A stretch of 64,000 nucleotides of DNA. Source: Chiridota heheva. Lineage: Eukaryota; Echinodermata; Holothuroidea; Apodida; Chiridotidae. Below, piece by piece: positions 12,201 through 25,636 of this stretch. The notes under the pieces are model-generated. The model was not told the origin of the DNA, made no database searches, and saw nothing but the letters and a program-made list of their open reading frames with translations. Within the stretch, counting starts at the first letter, position 1. Each line of letters opens with the position of its first letter. The stretch covers positions 1,942,001 through 2,006,000 of the forward strand of contig JAIGNY010002621.1 in the NCBI GenBank assembly GCA_020152595.1, read 5' to 3'. The position numbers were made by a program, and so were the translations under genes.

Positions 12201-13755
12201 ATTTTTGTGAATTCATGCATTTCCAGAGTGCCATCTTGCTCCCCCCCTCCCCATCCAAAGATTTGAGGTCTCCAATGGTGACCTTGGTGCATACAGTATT
12301 TCAGTGTTTGAAGTACTGGTTTGGGTCCCCTGAAATTTAACAAAATTTCCAGCATTTTCATGATGAGAGATGATATTTTGATTTTGTAAAGCTACAACGG
12401 ATTTTGAACGATTTTCAATTTTATTATCACCCATTGTGTTTTTGTATACTGAAGAAGCTCCAGTGGGGGTGCAGATGCAAAGCCCTAAAAGTTATAAGAA
12501 TTTCTAGCAATTTTTAAAAGTTGGGGATTCAAATTGTATAATAGATATCTAATATATCAAACATTGGTCGATTTCAAATGTGTTTATGAGGAGAAATAGA
12601 CCAGACGGTCCTTGAAAGTTATGAAAATGAACCAAAATATTACAGCAGCATTAAATAGTAATAACAATAATAACTAGTAGAAATGCTTTTGAGCAAATAA
12701 TGATGAATAGGAATAAGGTTTTTGTTGGAAATTGTGACATTTGTGAAGCAATTATGGAATATCTTAATGTTATCAGTCCAAGAAGAGCTCAAAGAATATA
12801 ACAACAATAACAAACTAGACATCACTGATGCATAAGCTATAACTCCCTCACACTCTAAAAATACTTGGGTCTTCTTGGATTAATTTGGGTTGTTTGATGT
12901 ACGATAACAGTAGGACCAATTGCTGGATGTAACTCCCAACCAAAATATGAAGTCGATGTGATATGCAAATAAGTTTTACATCCGACCGTGATCTATAAAA
13001 ACGAAAGTCAGGGCACGCACGCGACTATAACCTTGCCGGTGTAACAGGAGATGCTGTTCCACGGAGAATCTGTTTGGTCGGACAAAAATCACCTGGGAGA
13101 ATTTGTCCCCCAATAATACTGGTAATTTGAAAATGTTTAAAAGTTTATGTTAATTGTCCACAGTGTGTCCCAAAGGAATGATAGTTTTGGAAACATGTTT
13201 GCGACTCATGAAAAGTAAAGTTTTGTATATAGTTTTGCAAACTTATTATCTAAATTTGAGAAAAGTTGACTGCAGTCATTCAGTTTTCAAATAGAGTACG
13301 GATATATTGGGTTAGCCAAAGGCCAAAATTGTCGGGACCTGTCCCTTACACTTTCAGGTAGGAATCAGGAGCCAATCTAGGATGATTTATGCCATCATAG
13401 TATTATGTACTTTTGTGCTTTTAAAAAGAATCACTATCTGACACTGAAATTTGCTTCAAATTTAAGTTTAACATTGAAGTTGAGAGGCAATGACAATATT
13501 TGCAATGACAGTAATTCTGCTACATTAGTTTTTACTCCAACTCTTCTGTAGTATGTCAAAAATGCATAAGATTTACGCTTTTCTTACCTCTTACGAATAT
13601 TGTTCCTTATTATACATTGAATGTGAGATGAGTTGCTTTCACAATTATCTGTCTGCAACATATCACTGACTTGTAATATTACATGTACTTTTAGTGGAAT
13701 GGATAAATAAAAGGTTGTAAAAAAGAAGAAAAACATACAAGTTACGTGTATCTTG

Positions 13756-13876
13756 GATTGATGGATTATATATCAATCTTTTGAAAAAGCTTTTTTCCAA
13801 AAGATCAACTAAAACAATATTTTTGCAAACAGAAGTGCATCATAAAACCATTTCCTTTTTTAAGGAAAATGGTTTA
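13756..13876. repeat. Cluster of three short inverted repeats
   Basis: Three neighbouring palindromes are visible: GATTGAT/ATCAATC (13756-13778), ATCTTTTG/CAAAAGAT (13776-13805) and AAACCATTTCCTT/AAGGAAAATGGTTT (13845-13876, one indel). They could be part of one decayed hairpin-rich element; no larger terminal repeats were found. Confidence 0.6.
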
Positions 13877-14204
13877 TTTCCAAAATTTAGATGCATAATC
13901 TACATGCATATTCATTATCAATTACACATTTTGTAAAATTAAATTTGTAACTGCTCTATCATTAAATGTACCTGCATAGGTTAGTTAAATTACCTACCTG
14001 GGCCGTAATTCCCGGAAACAGGGGAGACATGTCGCCCCCCCCCTACACTTTTCAGCAGAATTTTAAAATTTATTACATTTTTGGGAAAATTTGCCTCTTG
14101 TCCCACCCCCACTTTTTGGATAAGAGGCCATGTACACACACACACTTTCCAAATGAGAATTATGGCCCTGCCTACCTATATTAATTACACAAAATCTAAT
14201 CTAC

Positions 14205-14489
14205 ATAAAAGCTAAATCCATCCCAGCCGTTAAGCTCATTGGGCTGGTGCTTATCCCCAGTTTCCATGGCGCAAGCAGATGAGAGTACATGACTCCCCCT
14301 GGACAGGACGCTAGTCCATTACAGATTAACTCCCTAGCAGTGCTGGTACTCAATTTACAGCTGAGTGGACTGAAGCAATTAGAGTAAAGTGTCTTGCTCA
14401 AGGACACAATGCAGCGCTCACGACGGATATCAAACTCGGTACCTTTCGAAAAGGAGCATGACTCCTTAACCACTGAGCCACACCACCTC
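14205..14489 (-). mobile_element. tRNA-derived SINE
   Basis: Read on the minus strand the element starts GAGGTGGTGTGGCTCAGTGG. TGGCTCAGTGG is a good RNA polymerase III A box (tRNA D-arm type), and GAGTTTGATATCC about 40 bases further on is a degenerate B box (T-arm). The body continues through TTGTGTCCTTGAGCAAGACA and ends near GGGATGGATTTAGC. Length is about 285 bp, typical of tRNA SINEs. A long minus-strand open frame across it has no protein meaning. I saw no clear target duplication. Similar TTGCTCAAGGACA modules are widespread in aquatic animal genomes. Confidence 0.75.
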
Positions 14490-15627
14490 TAAATCTACAC
14501 TATTACAGACCGATAATTATAAAATGGGCAGAATTCTTAGACAATAATGATGATGAAGGGGAAGTTATAAAATGAGGACATCAATGTGTAAATAATAAGA
14601 AATTCTTTTATAATAAATATAGACAATGAAAACAACACTCTTGAAGAAAACATAATGATCTAATGCAAATAGCATTCACACACCATTAGCTATTGATATT
14701 CGAAATGAAAGAAGTTTATCAACCTTACTTCAACGCATCACTTATTCTTTAAAACATTAAGGTTTGAGTGAATGACTGCACATGGCTGGCTGTCATTCAT
14801 CAGACATCTAATGTAAGAAACAGATGGCTAAGAAAATAAACACATCCACAACAATAACCAACCAAAGTCAGAAAGAAAGGAAAATGTTGGGTATACTCAA
14901 TCAAGCAATCAATTGGACGTCTTTTAAAATCCATTAAGTCACTTTAAGCATTTCTGCGCACATTTTTTTTCAATGATAATATTTTGTCTGTTTTCCTAGA
15001 ACAACAAAAAAAAAATTAAAAGAATATCTTGCTACTTTTTATGCAAAAAAGTGATAAAGATATGTTTCTTCAAGATTGATATATGTACCTATATGTTATA
15101 TGCATACGTTTTGACGTTACCTTTATTAAAAAAATGTGCACACTTATATAATATAACTGTGCATTATTTGGATAGTATAAAGTATTATTAGAAAGGCAGG
15201 ACAAAAACCTTATAAATCCACTAAACACTAATAAAATATGGAATCCCCAAGCAGGCAAACATTTGTCTTAACATTCACTTGGTGAATTAATCATAAATTT
15301 ATCATTATGAAACGATAACAGCCCACTTGAATTGTTTTAAAGAATTAAGGAGTGATCTGATGCTTTGGAATGCTGAGCAGCACACATGAATTATGAAGTG
15401 ATGGAATGGTTCTCAGTTTGTGTCATGTTTGCCTCAACAAAATGACAGCAGTGGATCAGCTTACAATCTGCTTCTATAACATGGATTTTCATATCCAAAA
15501 CTAATCTCAGGAGAGGTGAAATTTCAAAGATCCAGTCATATTGAACATGCAATATCAGTATAGTTAATATTTAAATGGGGATAAATTTCCACATGCAATA
15601 TAATTTCCAATAAGAATAAAACAATAT

Positions 15628-15706
15628 TACTTGTAAGCGCCTTAGTACAAAACTGTTTTGGTGTTTGGCGCTATATAAATGTGACTGATTGATTGATTAA
15701 TTGGAA
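15628..15706 (+). mobile_element. Retroposon 3' tail fragment with GATT microsatellite
   Basis: TTGGCGCTATATAAATGTGA followed by CTGATTGATTGATTAATTG is the familiar 3' end of many SINE/LINE copies in marine animals, with a short tandem GATT tail. AAGCGCCTTAGTACAAAACTG precedes it. The rest of the element is not recognisable upstream. Confidence 0.6.
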
Positions 15707-17355
15707 CAAACTTAATCAACCACATATTTACTGAAGAAGTTGCCATTGAAAGTATAATCAGAATGGGAGGTGTGAAAGTGGGTTAATTGTGGGCTTGGAT
15801 GTTTTCTACCCCAAAATATTCAATGCAATTGAGAAAAGTGTTCAATACAGTTTGAGATGGTGGGCACTTTCCACAGTAAGCGGCCCATAAGACTAGGAAT
15901 TAAGTTTTTTTTTTTTTTTTAAAGATTATCAACCTTTCTTGTGTTTTATGCATTTTTACATTAATTCTATGGTCTTTCAGCTATGGTGGTTTGTTTTTTG
16001 TTTATTTTCCCATTTACGAAGCAATGTTTGGATCAAAAAGTGACAAGATTTGGTGATTGGTTTATCAATAAAATCATAAAGAAGACTTTAACAACTCCTC
16101 ATTTTATCCAGAGCAACATAAGAGTCACAACAGCATACAAAACCGAATTGGTAAAATAAGTCACTGAAAAACTTGCAATGAAAAATTGATAATTCAGTTA
16201 TTTGACACAATTATTCAAGAACATCTACAAAGTTAATAGAGTTCCTTTGCTTATGTAATTTCATATTTGCACTTAATCCTTTACTAAAATATCTTGAAAG
16301 TTTTGTTGATTCTGACTTGGAATTTGACTAGCAAACCCTTAGCCCAGATGTAACTATACACTTGACTTTGAAGTAAATATTTCAGACACTGGGATGTATT
16401 CGCCCTGACCATTTAAGAACGTCCTTACTTTGATAAACCCCATTGCATATGCAATCATTCTAAAAAAACTGTTAGAAATTTCTGTCCCAAATTTCAGTCA
16501 CTGGAAAATCACCAGACAGTTTTTCTCCTGCTAAATTTTGATTGGAGGATTAATGCATGATTTTAAAAACCACTTGTTCCCATTTAGTCAATGATAGTTA
16601 AGGAAGGATTGAAAAAGAATAAGTTATATAAGGAATTTGATAGGCTTTCTCTATATGATATTACATATTTACATACAAATTGAAATAATTTATAATAATA
16701 CCTCAAAAATTTAAAAATGTAAAATGCTCAACTTTGGACCAATTTGAATAAAACCATGCTATTTTCATGGTTGATATCATATTTCATTCCAAATATCTTA
16801 TTTCCACTTTAAATACAGCTGAAGTTATTGCTACTGCACATAAATCTTTATTAAGAAGTCTATCTATAAAGCTCCCAAGTGCAATTTATCCAAGTTAATC
16901 AACCTCTATCTTGCCCAAAATATTTCAGTTGCCTAGTCATTTTTAAATCGTGAATAAACATCTTTTTTCTACTTTCCTGATTTCAACATAATTCCTCTTT
17001 TAAAATGGGCTTCTTATTTTTGCCCTCTTTTCAACAAAATACCTTGTAGATAACATATTTCTCTCACTTTTAGACATTTTTTAGTACATACTATTAATCC
17101 ATTAAGAACTCAATTATACATTTTAACAAAATGTAAATGTTCAAATAAAAAAGGATCCTGACAGAAACCAGGGCCTCACACTGGATGACAAAAATGATAA
17201 GAAAGCCTCTACGAATACACATTGAATGCTATTTTCAAATTCTTTAATAAAACAGATGTTGAACTTGTCATTTTCTTAAATTTCAATTCAATGTGGTAGG
17301 TCTAGAGTAGATTGAAATATACCTATTTCATTTCACAAAATTAAACGAAAGTTTT

Positions 17356-17512
17356 GTCCGAGGTATTTTTTTGTCAGAGATATTTTTCTGACCGGAGATA
17401 TTTTTCTGTTCGGAGATATTTTTCTGACCGGAGATATTTTTCTGACCGGAGATATTTTTCTGACCGGAGATATTTTTCTGACCGGAGATATTTTTCTGTC
17501 AGATATTTTTAA
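17356..17512. repeat. 18-bp minisatellite (GACCGGAGATATTTTTCT)
   Basis: About eight tandem copies of GACCGGAGATATTTTTCT are present. The central copies are identical and the outer ones vary (GTCCGAGGTATTTTT, GTTCGGAGATATTTTTCT, GTCAGATATTTTT). The uniform centre with degenerate edges is the usual pattern of recent expansion. Confidence 0.95.
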
Positions 17513-19754
17513 CAGAGAAAAATTAATACAATTAGTGAAAGAGGGAGAGGGAGGGGAAAGGTGAGAGTTGATTTTAGATGACGTTTTTTCTTACTTGGCA
17601 AATACAAGATCTTTTAACATCACCTCCCATAATGTTACATAATAATGAAAAGAGGTGGAGCTCACAGACATAATACTCTCACTTTGGGTCTCTCAATCTG
17701 ACCACTGAAGTGATCCATTATTAGTGACAAGCAGTCCATACAAAAGTACATTTACCTACAGTACCCAACATCTCTCTACTTTGTATTTCAGTGTGGACTG
17801 ACTTTGTGTCTGATACTTTCTTCAGAACTTTACTGTGACAGGTACAAACAAGTAGTCATTTTGTTCACATGCTTCACCAAGCACAAAACTGCACAAAGTA
17901 CAGAATGCATACCCAACATCAATTAGATTGTTGCTCATGCAAATATAATCACAAAATTCAATCAAAAGTACATTTACATTATAATTTCCAATTCACTTGA
18001 TCTTTGCCCAAAGCAAAATCTTGACACATTTCCAATAATTAAGGAATTTCCATTTTATTGTCTGATGACCATTTCAGCAGGCTCATCACATACCTAAACT
18101 AGAGTGCCTGTCATATTCACATCCTAACTGACAATAGCTTGACTGCAATGAGCTATATGTAAGAAGTTGAAGACTTCACATCAAGATGAAATTAACATCT
18201 TATCTTAAAACATGGGAAGACAATGGTTCTCCTAAAAGAGTTGATGCATTAAACAATACTGCTTAATACAACTATAAACTTTATATTGATCATTTTTTTT
18301 GTTCTTTTGTTCTTGAGGGACTTCTTCACCAACATATCACTGTGCATGCTAACTCCTCTGAACCATGTAAGTGGATAACATTTTGTAAGTGAAATAGGCA
18401 CTTGCTGGCATTGAAAATATGGCACTGACACTTGTTGCAACAGGTACCTCCCCTTCCACCTTCCTGGTCAGAATTTAAGGAGCTTTGCCACCCCTGTATA
18501 TATTCAATTATACAATTATCACGATCACAGCGACAACATCACTGACAATTAGTGTAATGTATGGGCAGAAGTAACTGCTGCAGAATAGTCTTATTTCTGT
18601 TTATTGTGTAAACATTGCAAAAGGAGATGTAAGGTTCAGCTCAGCGGCTATTTGGTTTGATAAACTACATGAAGTGAATACCAACAATTACTATGTATCT
18701 TCATAACCACTCCCACTCCAGCACTGCCACTTCTTTGAAGTGATGTTTATTTAAAACCTTCACAAACAATGAAGATGTACTGAAGATAACTAAAAACAAT
18801 AAATGGAAGCAAAACCGTTTGCCTGCAATGTATTTGTTTTCAAGTTCAAATCTCTGTCAATGTAAACTCTCCATCTTTTTAAAAGGGAAATTAATTTGAT
18901 CTTCTTAACGGAAACAGACCTTAATATTCAAAATCAACACATTTATACCCCAGGGTGTACTGGACCATCACAAATTCCTAAATAGAGTAGTTTAATCAAA
19001 ATCGAAAGAAAGAGCTTAATTCATGTTTACCATATACAAATTTCTAGACTGAAATTGTTTAATTTGCTTTCCTTTTAAACTTGGTAAACCCAACACAAAA
19101 CTGTAATGAAATGAAGGGCATGGAATGTCTGGAAGGACATTCAACTCTCCATCTGAGATAATATTAGAAAAGGCTATGTCTATTGAGCTTTTTGTCATAT
19201 TAACTTCATCGATTCCACTCAATAATTCAAAGTTTCTGTAATAAAACATGGTCAGTAGTCAGTAACTTACTTTGGAACTGTGGTAATCAAGCGTGCATTG
19301 CTTGATTTGCAAAAAAACATGTCTGTTCAAAAGTAAATTACACTTTCTGATAAGAAACACTTTAAGCATATGTTTCAAAGGTATCTGTTATAAATCATCC
19401 TTTAGGAAAAAGCTCATCTCAGAGAGTAAAAGAAAATCCTCCACTGATAAAATTATAAAAATAGCAAATATATTTTGTTAGAAATATACAACAAATGTCT
19501 TTGAAAAGATTACGACGTCACCATTTTTCTAAAATATATATTTTACCATCTACAGCAAACACTTTAAAGATTGAAATGACTATTACTGTGTAAGCATGAT
19601 CTGTGTTTTTGATCAAATATGGATCGTGAGGTTTAACTATCTTTAAAGAAGGAATGAAGCCTTACAAAAATGTCATCCTACCAGAAGGTATTGCATGCCC
19701 TTAAAGGACACTCCTTAAGAGTATCCTCACGAAAACCATGGTCATCACATAGAC

Positions 19755-19982
19755 AACATTCAAAAAGTGAAGGGGTCCAAGAAGGTCCTAGATCCCCCTC
19801 CCAAGATGAAGTGTTCAAATTCTGCCTATTTCTGAGGGCAATTTTGTTTTTTAAAAGCAAAAAAAGATATAAAAAACATCAAATTATGCCAATTTGTGAA
19901 AATTCCCTCAAAAAAGTGTGTGTGGGGAAAAAAGTGTGTGTGGGGGGTACAGACTGCCCCTCTTGTGTGCCACTGGGGTAGG
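19755..19982. mobile_element. Old dispersed-repeat fragment
   Basis: AAGTGAAGGGGTCCAAGAAG, CTCCCAAGATGAAGTGTTCA and TTCTGAGGGCAATTTTGTTT align with the stretch at 22820-22895, showing two copies of one family in the same orientation. The fragment ends with TGTGTGTGGGG runs and TGCCACTGGGG. Open frames across both strands are incidental. Confidence 0.6.
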
Positions 19983-20025
19983 GGAGGTTAACCCAGCCCC
20001 TATAGCCATGATGTCACAACTGTTT

Positions 20026-20331
20026 TCAAATTAAGTCAGTCACAGGGTACCCCTCATATAATGTGCCCAAAACAAATTCAAAGATGCTGCCCTTGCTAAT
20101 GTAATCATGGTACACAAGGTTCAACATAACCTGGTTTGTCTGCAAATAGATATGGAATCTGACATCACAGCATGTGTACATATCATAAATGAACTGAATG
20201 TAGGTCTGCCTTTGACTCCTGATGATGGGTCCCCAAATTACTGATGTGAATTCACATGTGAGTGAGCATTTGAAATCTAGAGAGGTACCAATAACAATGT
20301 TGAGAGACTCGCTTTCTCTCCCCTGGGTCAC
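20026..20331 (-). other. Unassigned open frame of 101 codons
   Basis: An open frame on the minus strand reads MTQGRESESLNIVIGTSLDF and continues with mixed composition, not low-complexity repeat. I recognise no domain. It is within an intron, in the same orientation as the host gene. In a stop-rich AT region an open frame of this length is mildly unusual but can occur by chance. It may be part of a decayed element. Confidence 0.15.
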
Positions 20332-22786
20332 TTCTTGTGAGAAATGGGTGGTGAATCACCTTAAATACTTAAATGTCTAATGAACGTCCACACTTTGAAT
20401 ATTCTCATTTTATTGCAATCTGTGCATTTTAAATCGCTTAGCCTAGAACTTGAGAGAATGAAAGTGTCAAATAATACATCAACCTAATTGTCCAAAATGT
20501 GCTGAAACGGTCACATTGACTGCTAATGTTCCCTGTGTGTCCCTCCCAGTGCAACCTCTTAACGAATCTACCTAGAAATCCATCTTTGCAGCATCTTCTC
20601 CTCGTAAATAATCATAAATTGAGATCCTTGGTTTCCTTCAAACATATACATCCAAAAATCAGAATGTAGTGGCTAAAAAATGAAAGTAATGGCACTTCAA
20701 TGTTAATCTGAATGCCCTTCAACCATAAGTGTTAAAGCATCGGGGTCATGAAAAACACTCAGAAATGTTATTTCCTTTTCATGTAGTACAATTAATAGCT
20801 TTTTGAACACTTTTATTCAGATAAAAAATTGTAATGGAAACGAATATATAAAAAGACTGTCCTGAGGCCAGTAACAAACTGTAAACTATTTTTCATGAAG
20901 AAAGTTTTAAAGAGTTAATTTCTTTTTCTGTCCAATTTGACAGCTATGTGGGCTCAGTGCTCACGAGGCATTCTGATGTTCTATTTTCTATGTATTATTG
21001 CACTTTCTAAGTTGAAGAATTTTCAACTTGTTTCACTATTGTTCTTTACTAAGAACCTAAAACAGTCAGTGACATGTCAACAGGGATACAATGAACCAAA
21101 ATTTTTACTGCAATAAATATTACATTAACAGAATTAAACACATTAGTAGGGTGAGGGACACAAACAACGTAAATCAATCATGGAAACAGACAATACAGGG
21201 AGGAGAGCCAACCTTTTTGGTTGGGGGTTGCCAAAAGAAAAGAAAAAAAAAAGTAATTTTTTTAAAATGTTGTTCAAAATAAGAGACTATTACACTGTTT
21301 GGAGGCTAATGTAAATGGAAGAGTAAAAAATATGATATTTTCTATATAGTTTATTTCAGGGCATAATCATACAACCCTTTTGACACCCCTTGTTCCACCT
21401 ATGTAATTATTCATACTGTACAACAAATAAAGAATTTCCTGCAAGCCGTTTATTTCAAAGTAATACATTTCGATGTTTTTGTAGTTTCCACTGCTTTGAT
21501 TTAAGGAGGTGAGAGGTAGCAGAGTTCTCAAGACACAGTTCACATTCCACCTCAGAAGAGTGAAGCTCTACTGTCCTTGGTTAAGATGGGCTGAAATAAT
21601 CAACATGTTCTGTTTAAAGCCTAACATTGGTCCAATTGAAGGAGTTACTTATTCTGGAATGCCAACTCCTTGCACGACTGTCACCATCTTACAATCAGAA
21701 CATCACCGTCAACGTTCTGACACTATCTGTACTTATGATCAACATGCTTTTCATATGTTCAATAATTTCAATTACCTCAGGTAACAAAGCCCATGACGAT
21801 TTCAGCAAGGCATTAAGGTATTTAAAGCCATTACTATTTCAAATTAGTTTCAGAATGAATTAAATTACTGAAGAACAGATGCTTTTATAATGCCTCAGAT
21901 AATCCTCTTAAGTTACAAAATCAAAGAAATCAACAGCAAAAGAATTTGACATGTACTCTACCTTAAACCTTACCTTTCTTGTTCTACACCTATTTGCAGT
22001 GACATTTACTTCAAAGATTCTTAACCAAATCATGAGAAGTTGAATAAAGTAATCTATAAACAGAAAGGCCTGTAGCTATATACTGAAGAGATTCCAGTTT
22101 GGGGAGGTGAGGTACTTCTGTTACAAGGATTAGGACTTGCCCATGATACATATTTAAACAAAGAAGTAACATGTACTTTTTCACATTTAATTTTACTTTC
22201 CGCAAAACTGATTGATTCAAGTGTTGCGTTCACATCAAGAAAAGGGTGTCAAACAAATGTAGATTTATGAGTTTCTTCGTAAGCCACATCCTGTTCAGCT
22301 TTATTTGCGTCATCTTTATCAAATATTTGTATAAGCGGCTTGTGCCACAAAGACTAGATAGATATAAATCATTGCTACTTTCAATGGCGGCATTTTGGAA
22401 TGAAAATCAATCAACAAATTTTTATTACAAGATGCAGATGAAATTTGTAATTCTTCCTCAAAATAGTTTGAAAAGCATCTGCATGCATTCTGATAATTAC
22501 TTAATAAGTTATCGTAGCAGCAACACATTCAATCAATATACCACATTAAAAGTCATTGTTTTGCATTAATATAGCTATTTTAGATAAAAATATTACTAGA
22601 AAAACAACGGTAATTGATATGCACTTTTTTTTTTGCTGCAAATATTGTACAGTGCATTACTTCCAAGTCTTTCCTGATTTATCTGAAAGCTGTATTTTGG
22701 AAAAATACTCAAAAACTTAAAGAATGCTAGGTTCAAACTATGCTATAATATTAAGTTTGCACAAAAATATATCTCACAAACAGTCA

Positions 22787-22898
22787 GTGGTGTAGCCAGC
22801 ATTAAAAAAGTGAGGGTCTGAGAAGGTGCTAGACCCACCTCCCAAGACAAAGTATTAAAATTTAGCCCAATTCTGAGGGTATTTTTGTTAAGATCTAC
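22787..22898. mobile_element. Old dispersed-repeat fragment, second copy
   Basis: It begins CAGTGGTGTAGCCAGCATT, continues AAGTGAGGGTCTGAGAAGG and TTCTGAGGGTATTTTTGTT, and matches the fragment at 19755-19860. CAGTGGCGTAGCC-like beginnings are common in marine invertebrate repeats. Confidence 0.6.
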
Positions 22899-25078
22899 AC
22901 CTATGATATGGAAGAGATTATTATTCAAGCTTACACCATCTCAAGATCAGAGAATACAATGACTGAGAAAGGGAACAATTACAAGCTCAGTGTTCACTGA
23001 TTTTACCTTTGCATTCACCAGTGATTCCCAAAACTCACAGACAACCAACAACGCTCCATTAGTGCTACAGCTGAATCATAGCTTATGGCCATTTATCATG
23101 TGCTTTGAAAGCCACGACACAACTTTAAAATTTGATTTTGAAATGATTTGGAGGCCGACACAGTTTAATTAACACAGGCCAGAGACAGACAGTTCAATCC
23201 CTTGCCCTAAATAGCAAGCTTAGCACCAAAGTTCATGCTGTGGTATTTGATACTTAAAGTTACAACACTAAATTGAGAGAAAGCCATAATGATCCAGCAG
23301 ACTAAATAGTAGACCGTAAATGACGAGCCTCAAGATATAAAAGTAGATCTGCCCTTTGATGATGAGTCCAATGCCAAGGACATGCTCCATGCTTCTTTAA
23401 GATGACATGCAGATATTCTTTTCTTCTTTATTGTTTTGTCTCTGAATCTGAGCAAGTTGGAATTTCAATGAAAGTAGCTGATGATATCTAAGAATATTCA
23501 CAGTAATTCAGTAAAAAACAAAGACACAGAAAAATCATTTGTCCGACAGAAAAAAAATACATAAAAAAAATGATGTTTCAGTAATACTGCATAATTAAAT
23601 AATAATCAAATTGTAATCGATAACTAGTTAATCTCTGAATAAATTCATGTGAGAAAACATTCATGCTCTGCATGCCCAAAGCAAACTAAATTACATCAGC
23701 CTAGCTTAGATAGCAGAATCTAAATCCCTGCCAGAAAATATCCTTCATTCAGTGAAAGATATCCCATACCTCCTAATAAAACATAAGTGTTGTATATACA
23801 AGCAGTTATCAACTCTTAACAACTCTCTTGGGATCCTCCCAAACTCCTACAGTTTTAGTTACACCTTCACAAGTAGGTTCACAAGTCTATGTTATCGATT
23901 TCTACCTAGAAGCTTTGATATCACGATAATTATGCACATTAAGCTTTTAATCAGGATCAAACTTTTATAGTATGTCAAAAATGTTTGAAAGATTTCATAA
24001 GAAAATCAGGTATTCACACAACAATCTAAATCTGGGATATAAATGAAAGAGAAAAATAAAACAGTTCTTAAAAACTGTAATAAATCTTTTGACCTACTTA
24101 TCATTGCAAAATAATACATTGATTTTTTTCTTCTAGTAAGTATCAGATTCACCTTAAATGATACATCATTTTTATGAAAGTTTACATAAGAAATGCAAAA
24201 TCTTTGGGAACTGGATTAAAACTAGGGTTAAATGACCTCCTTAACACACTTAGTATTGTAGCACACGTGTAATTATATCCCAAGGACCTCTCCAGTTAAA
24301 ACAGTACAGGGGCCGATCAAAACTATGCATCGTTCAATTTTGATACCGAAAGAGAAGGTGAAAGAGGAAGAAATTACAGTTGACTGTTTTATTTTGTAAT
24401 CGGAAATGTAATTTATAGGAAGATGAACTCGTGGTTTATGTGAAAATTTCAAATTATCAATCTGTTGCCTACATCTACGGTAAACAACAGACTCTAATTA
24501 TAAAAGTGTTGGAACTATCGCTATACTGAATGATATGTCATTGCAAATTTGGAAAAGGAAACTAGCATGAAAAAGAATTCAAATAAATTCTACACATTTG
24601 CTGATATGCATAGAGAGGGTGGGGCTGACAGTGTAATAATGCAATAAATTGAACATTTCATTTGATTTCATTTATTTGTTTTTTTACAACATATTTACAT
24701 AAGATTACAGAAGAGTTTTATTTACAAATATATTATGAAATTTACGAAATATGTATATACAGAAGAATATATATGGTTGTGATAGGAAGTGTATAAAAAC
24801 TCTGGTGAGCTTAACTCAGTACAACACTCCTAAATTACAAAACAAAAATGATAACAAATTTGGTAGTACAAAACTCCCCCACCCCACACACCAATAAATA
24901 CAATCAAAGCCAGGGGTCCCCATCCCACCCCACCCCAAAATAGATCTTGTAACCCTGAACTCTTAAAGATGTTTCTGTGTGCAGCATGAAAATGATTTTT
25001 ATATAATAGTATAAAAATCAGCTAAGAACTGAAAATAAATATTACAAATCATCACAATCTTTACAGGATTCTGACAAC

Positions 25079-25133
25079 ATAATAATAATAATAATAGTGA
25101 CAATAATGATTGATGATAATGATGATGATGACA
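25079..25133. repeat. AAT and GAT trinucleotide microsatellites
   Basis: A short (AAT)n tract is followed by GATGATAATGATGATGATGA. It lies just before the second CCCACCCTGTCCCACATGCC array. Confidence 0.85.
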
Positions 25134-25175
25134 TGAAATCCAGATACCGTTCAATCACGATGACGTCTTACCATA

Positions 25176-25636
25176 TGCCTTGCCACACTGTCCCATATAC
25201 CATACCACCCTGTCCCCACATGCCATCCGTTCCTGTCCCATGCCACCTTGTCCCACATCCCAACCCTCCCTGTACCATACTACCCTGTCCCACATGCCAT
25301 CCTTCCATGTACAACATGCCATCAAACCCTGTCTTACAGGCCATTCCATCCTATTCCACATGATATCCAACCCTGTCCCAATTGTGCTATCCCACCATGA
25401 AATCCAAACAATAGCCATCCTGTCTCACATATCATTACACTCTGTCCCCATGCCATCACAGCCTGTCATAATAAATGCCATGACACTACCTTGTTTCACA
25501 TGTCACGCCACGCTGTCCCACATGCTAACTCACCCTGTCCTAAATGCCATGACATCCTGTCTCACATTCCATGGTACCCTGTCCCACATGCCACCCTGTA
25601 TCACATTTTATCCCATCCTGTCCCCCATGCCATCCC
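25176..25636. repeat. 22-bp minisatellite, copy 2 (CCCACCCTGTCCCACATGCC)
   Basis: About twenty units of roughly 22 bp, close to CCCACCCTGTCCCACATGCC plus AT, run across this stretch. Its right border ATCCCACCTTCATCCTAATT matches that of the array at 10.5-10.75 kb. The longest plus-strand open frame in the window (217 codons, from 25180) is produced by this array and its C-rich neighbour and is His/Pro/Ser-rich without any domain, so I do not call it a gene. Confidence 0.9.

Noticed and set aside
12104-12434. Overlapping open frames around a GC-rich patch
   Set aside because: They coincide with a probable retroposon fragment; no recognisable protein.
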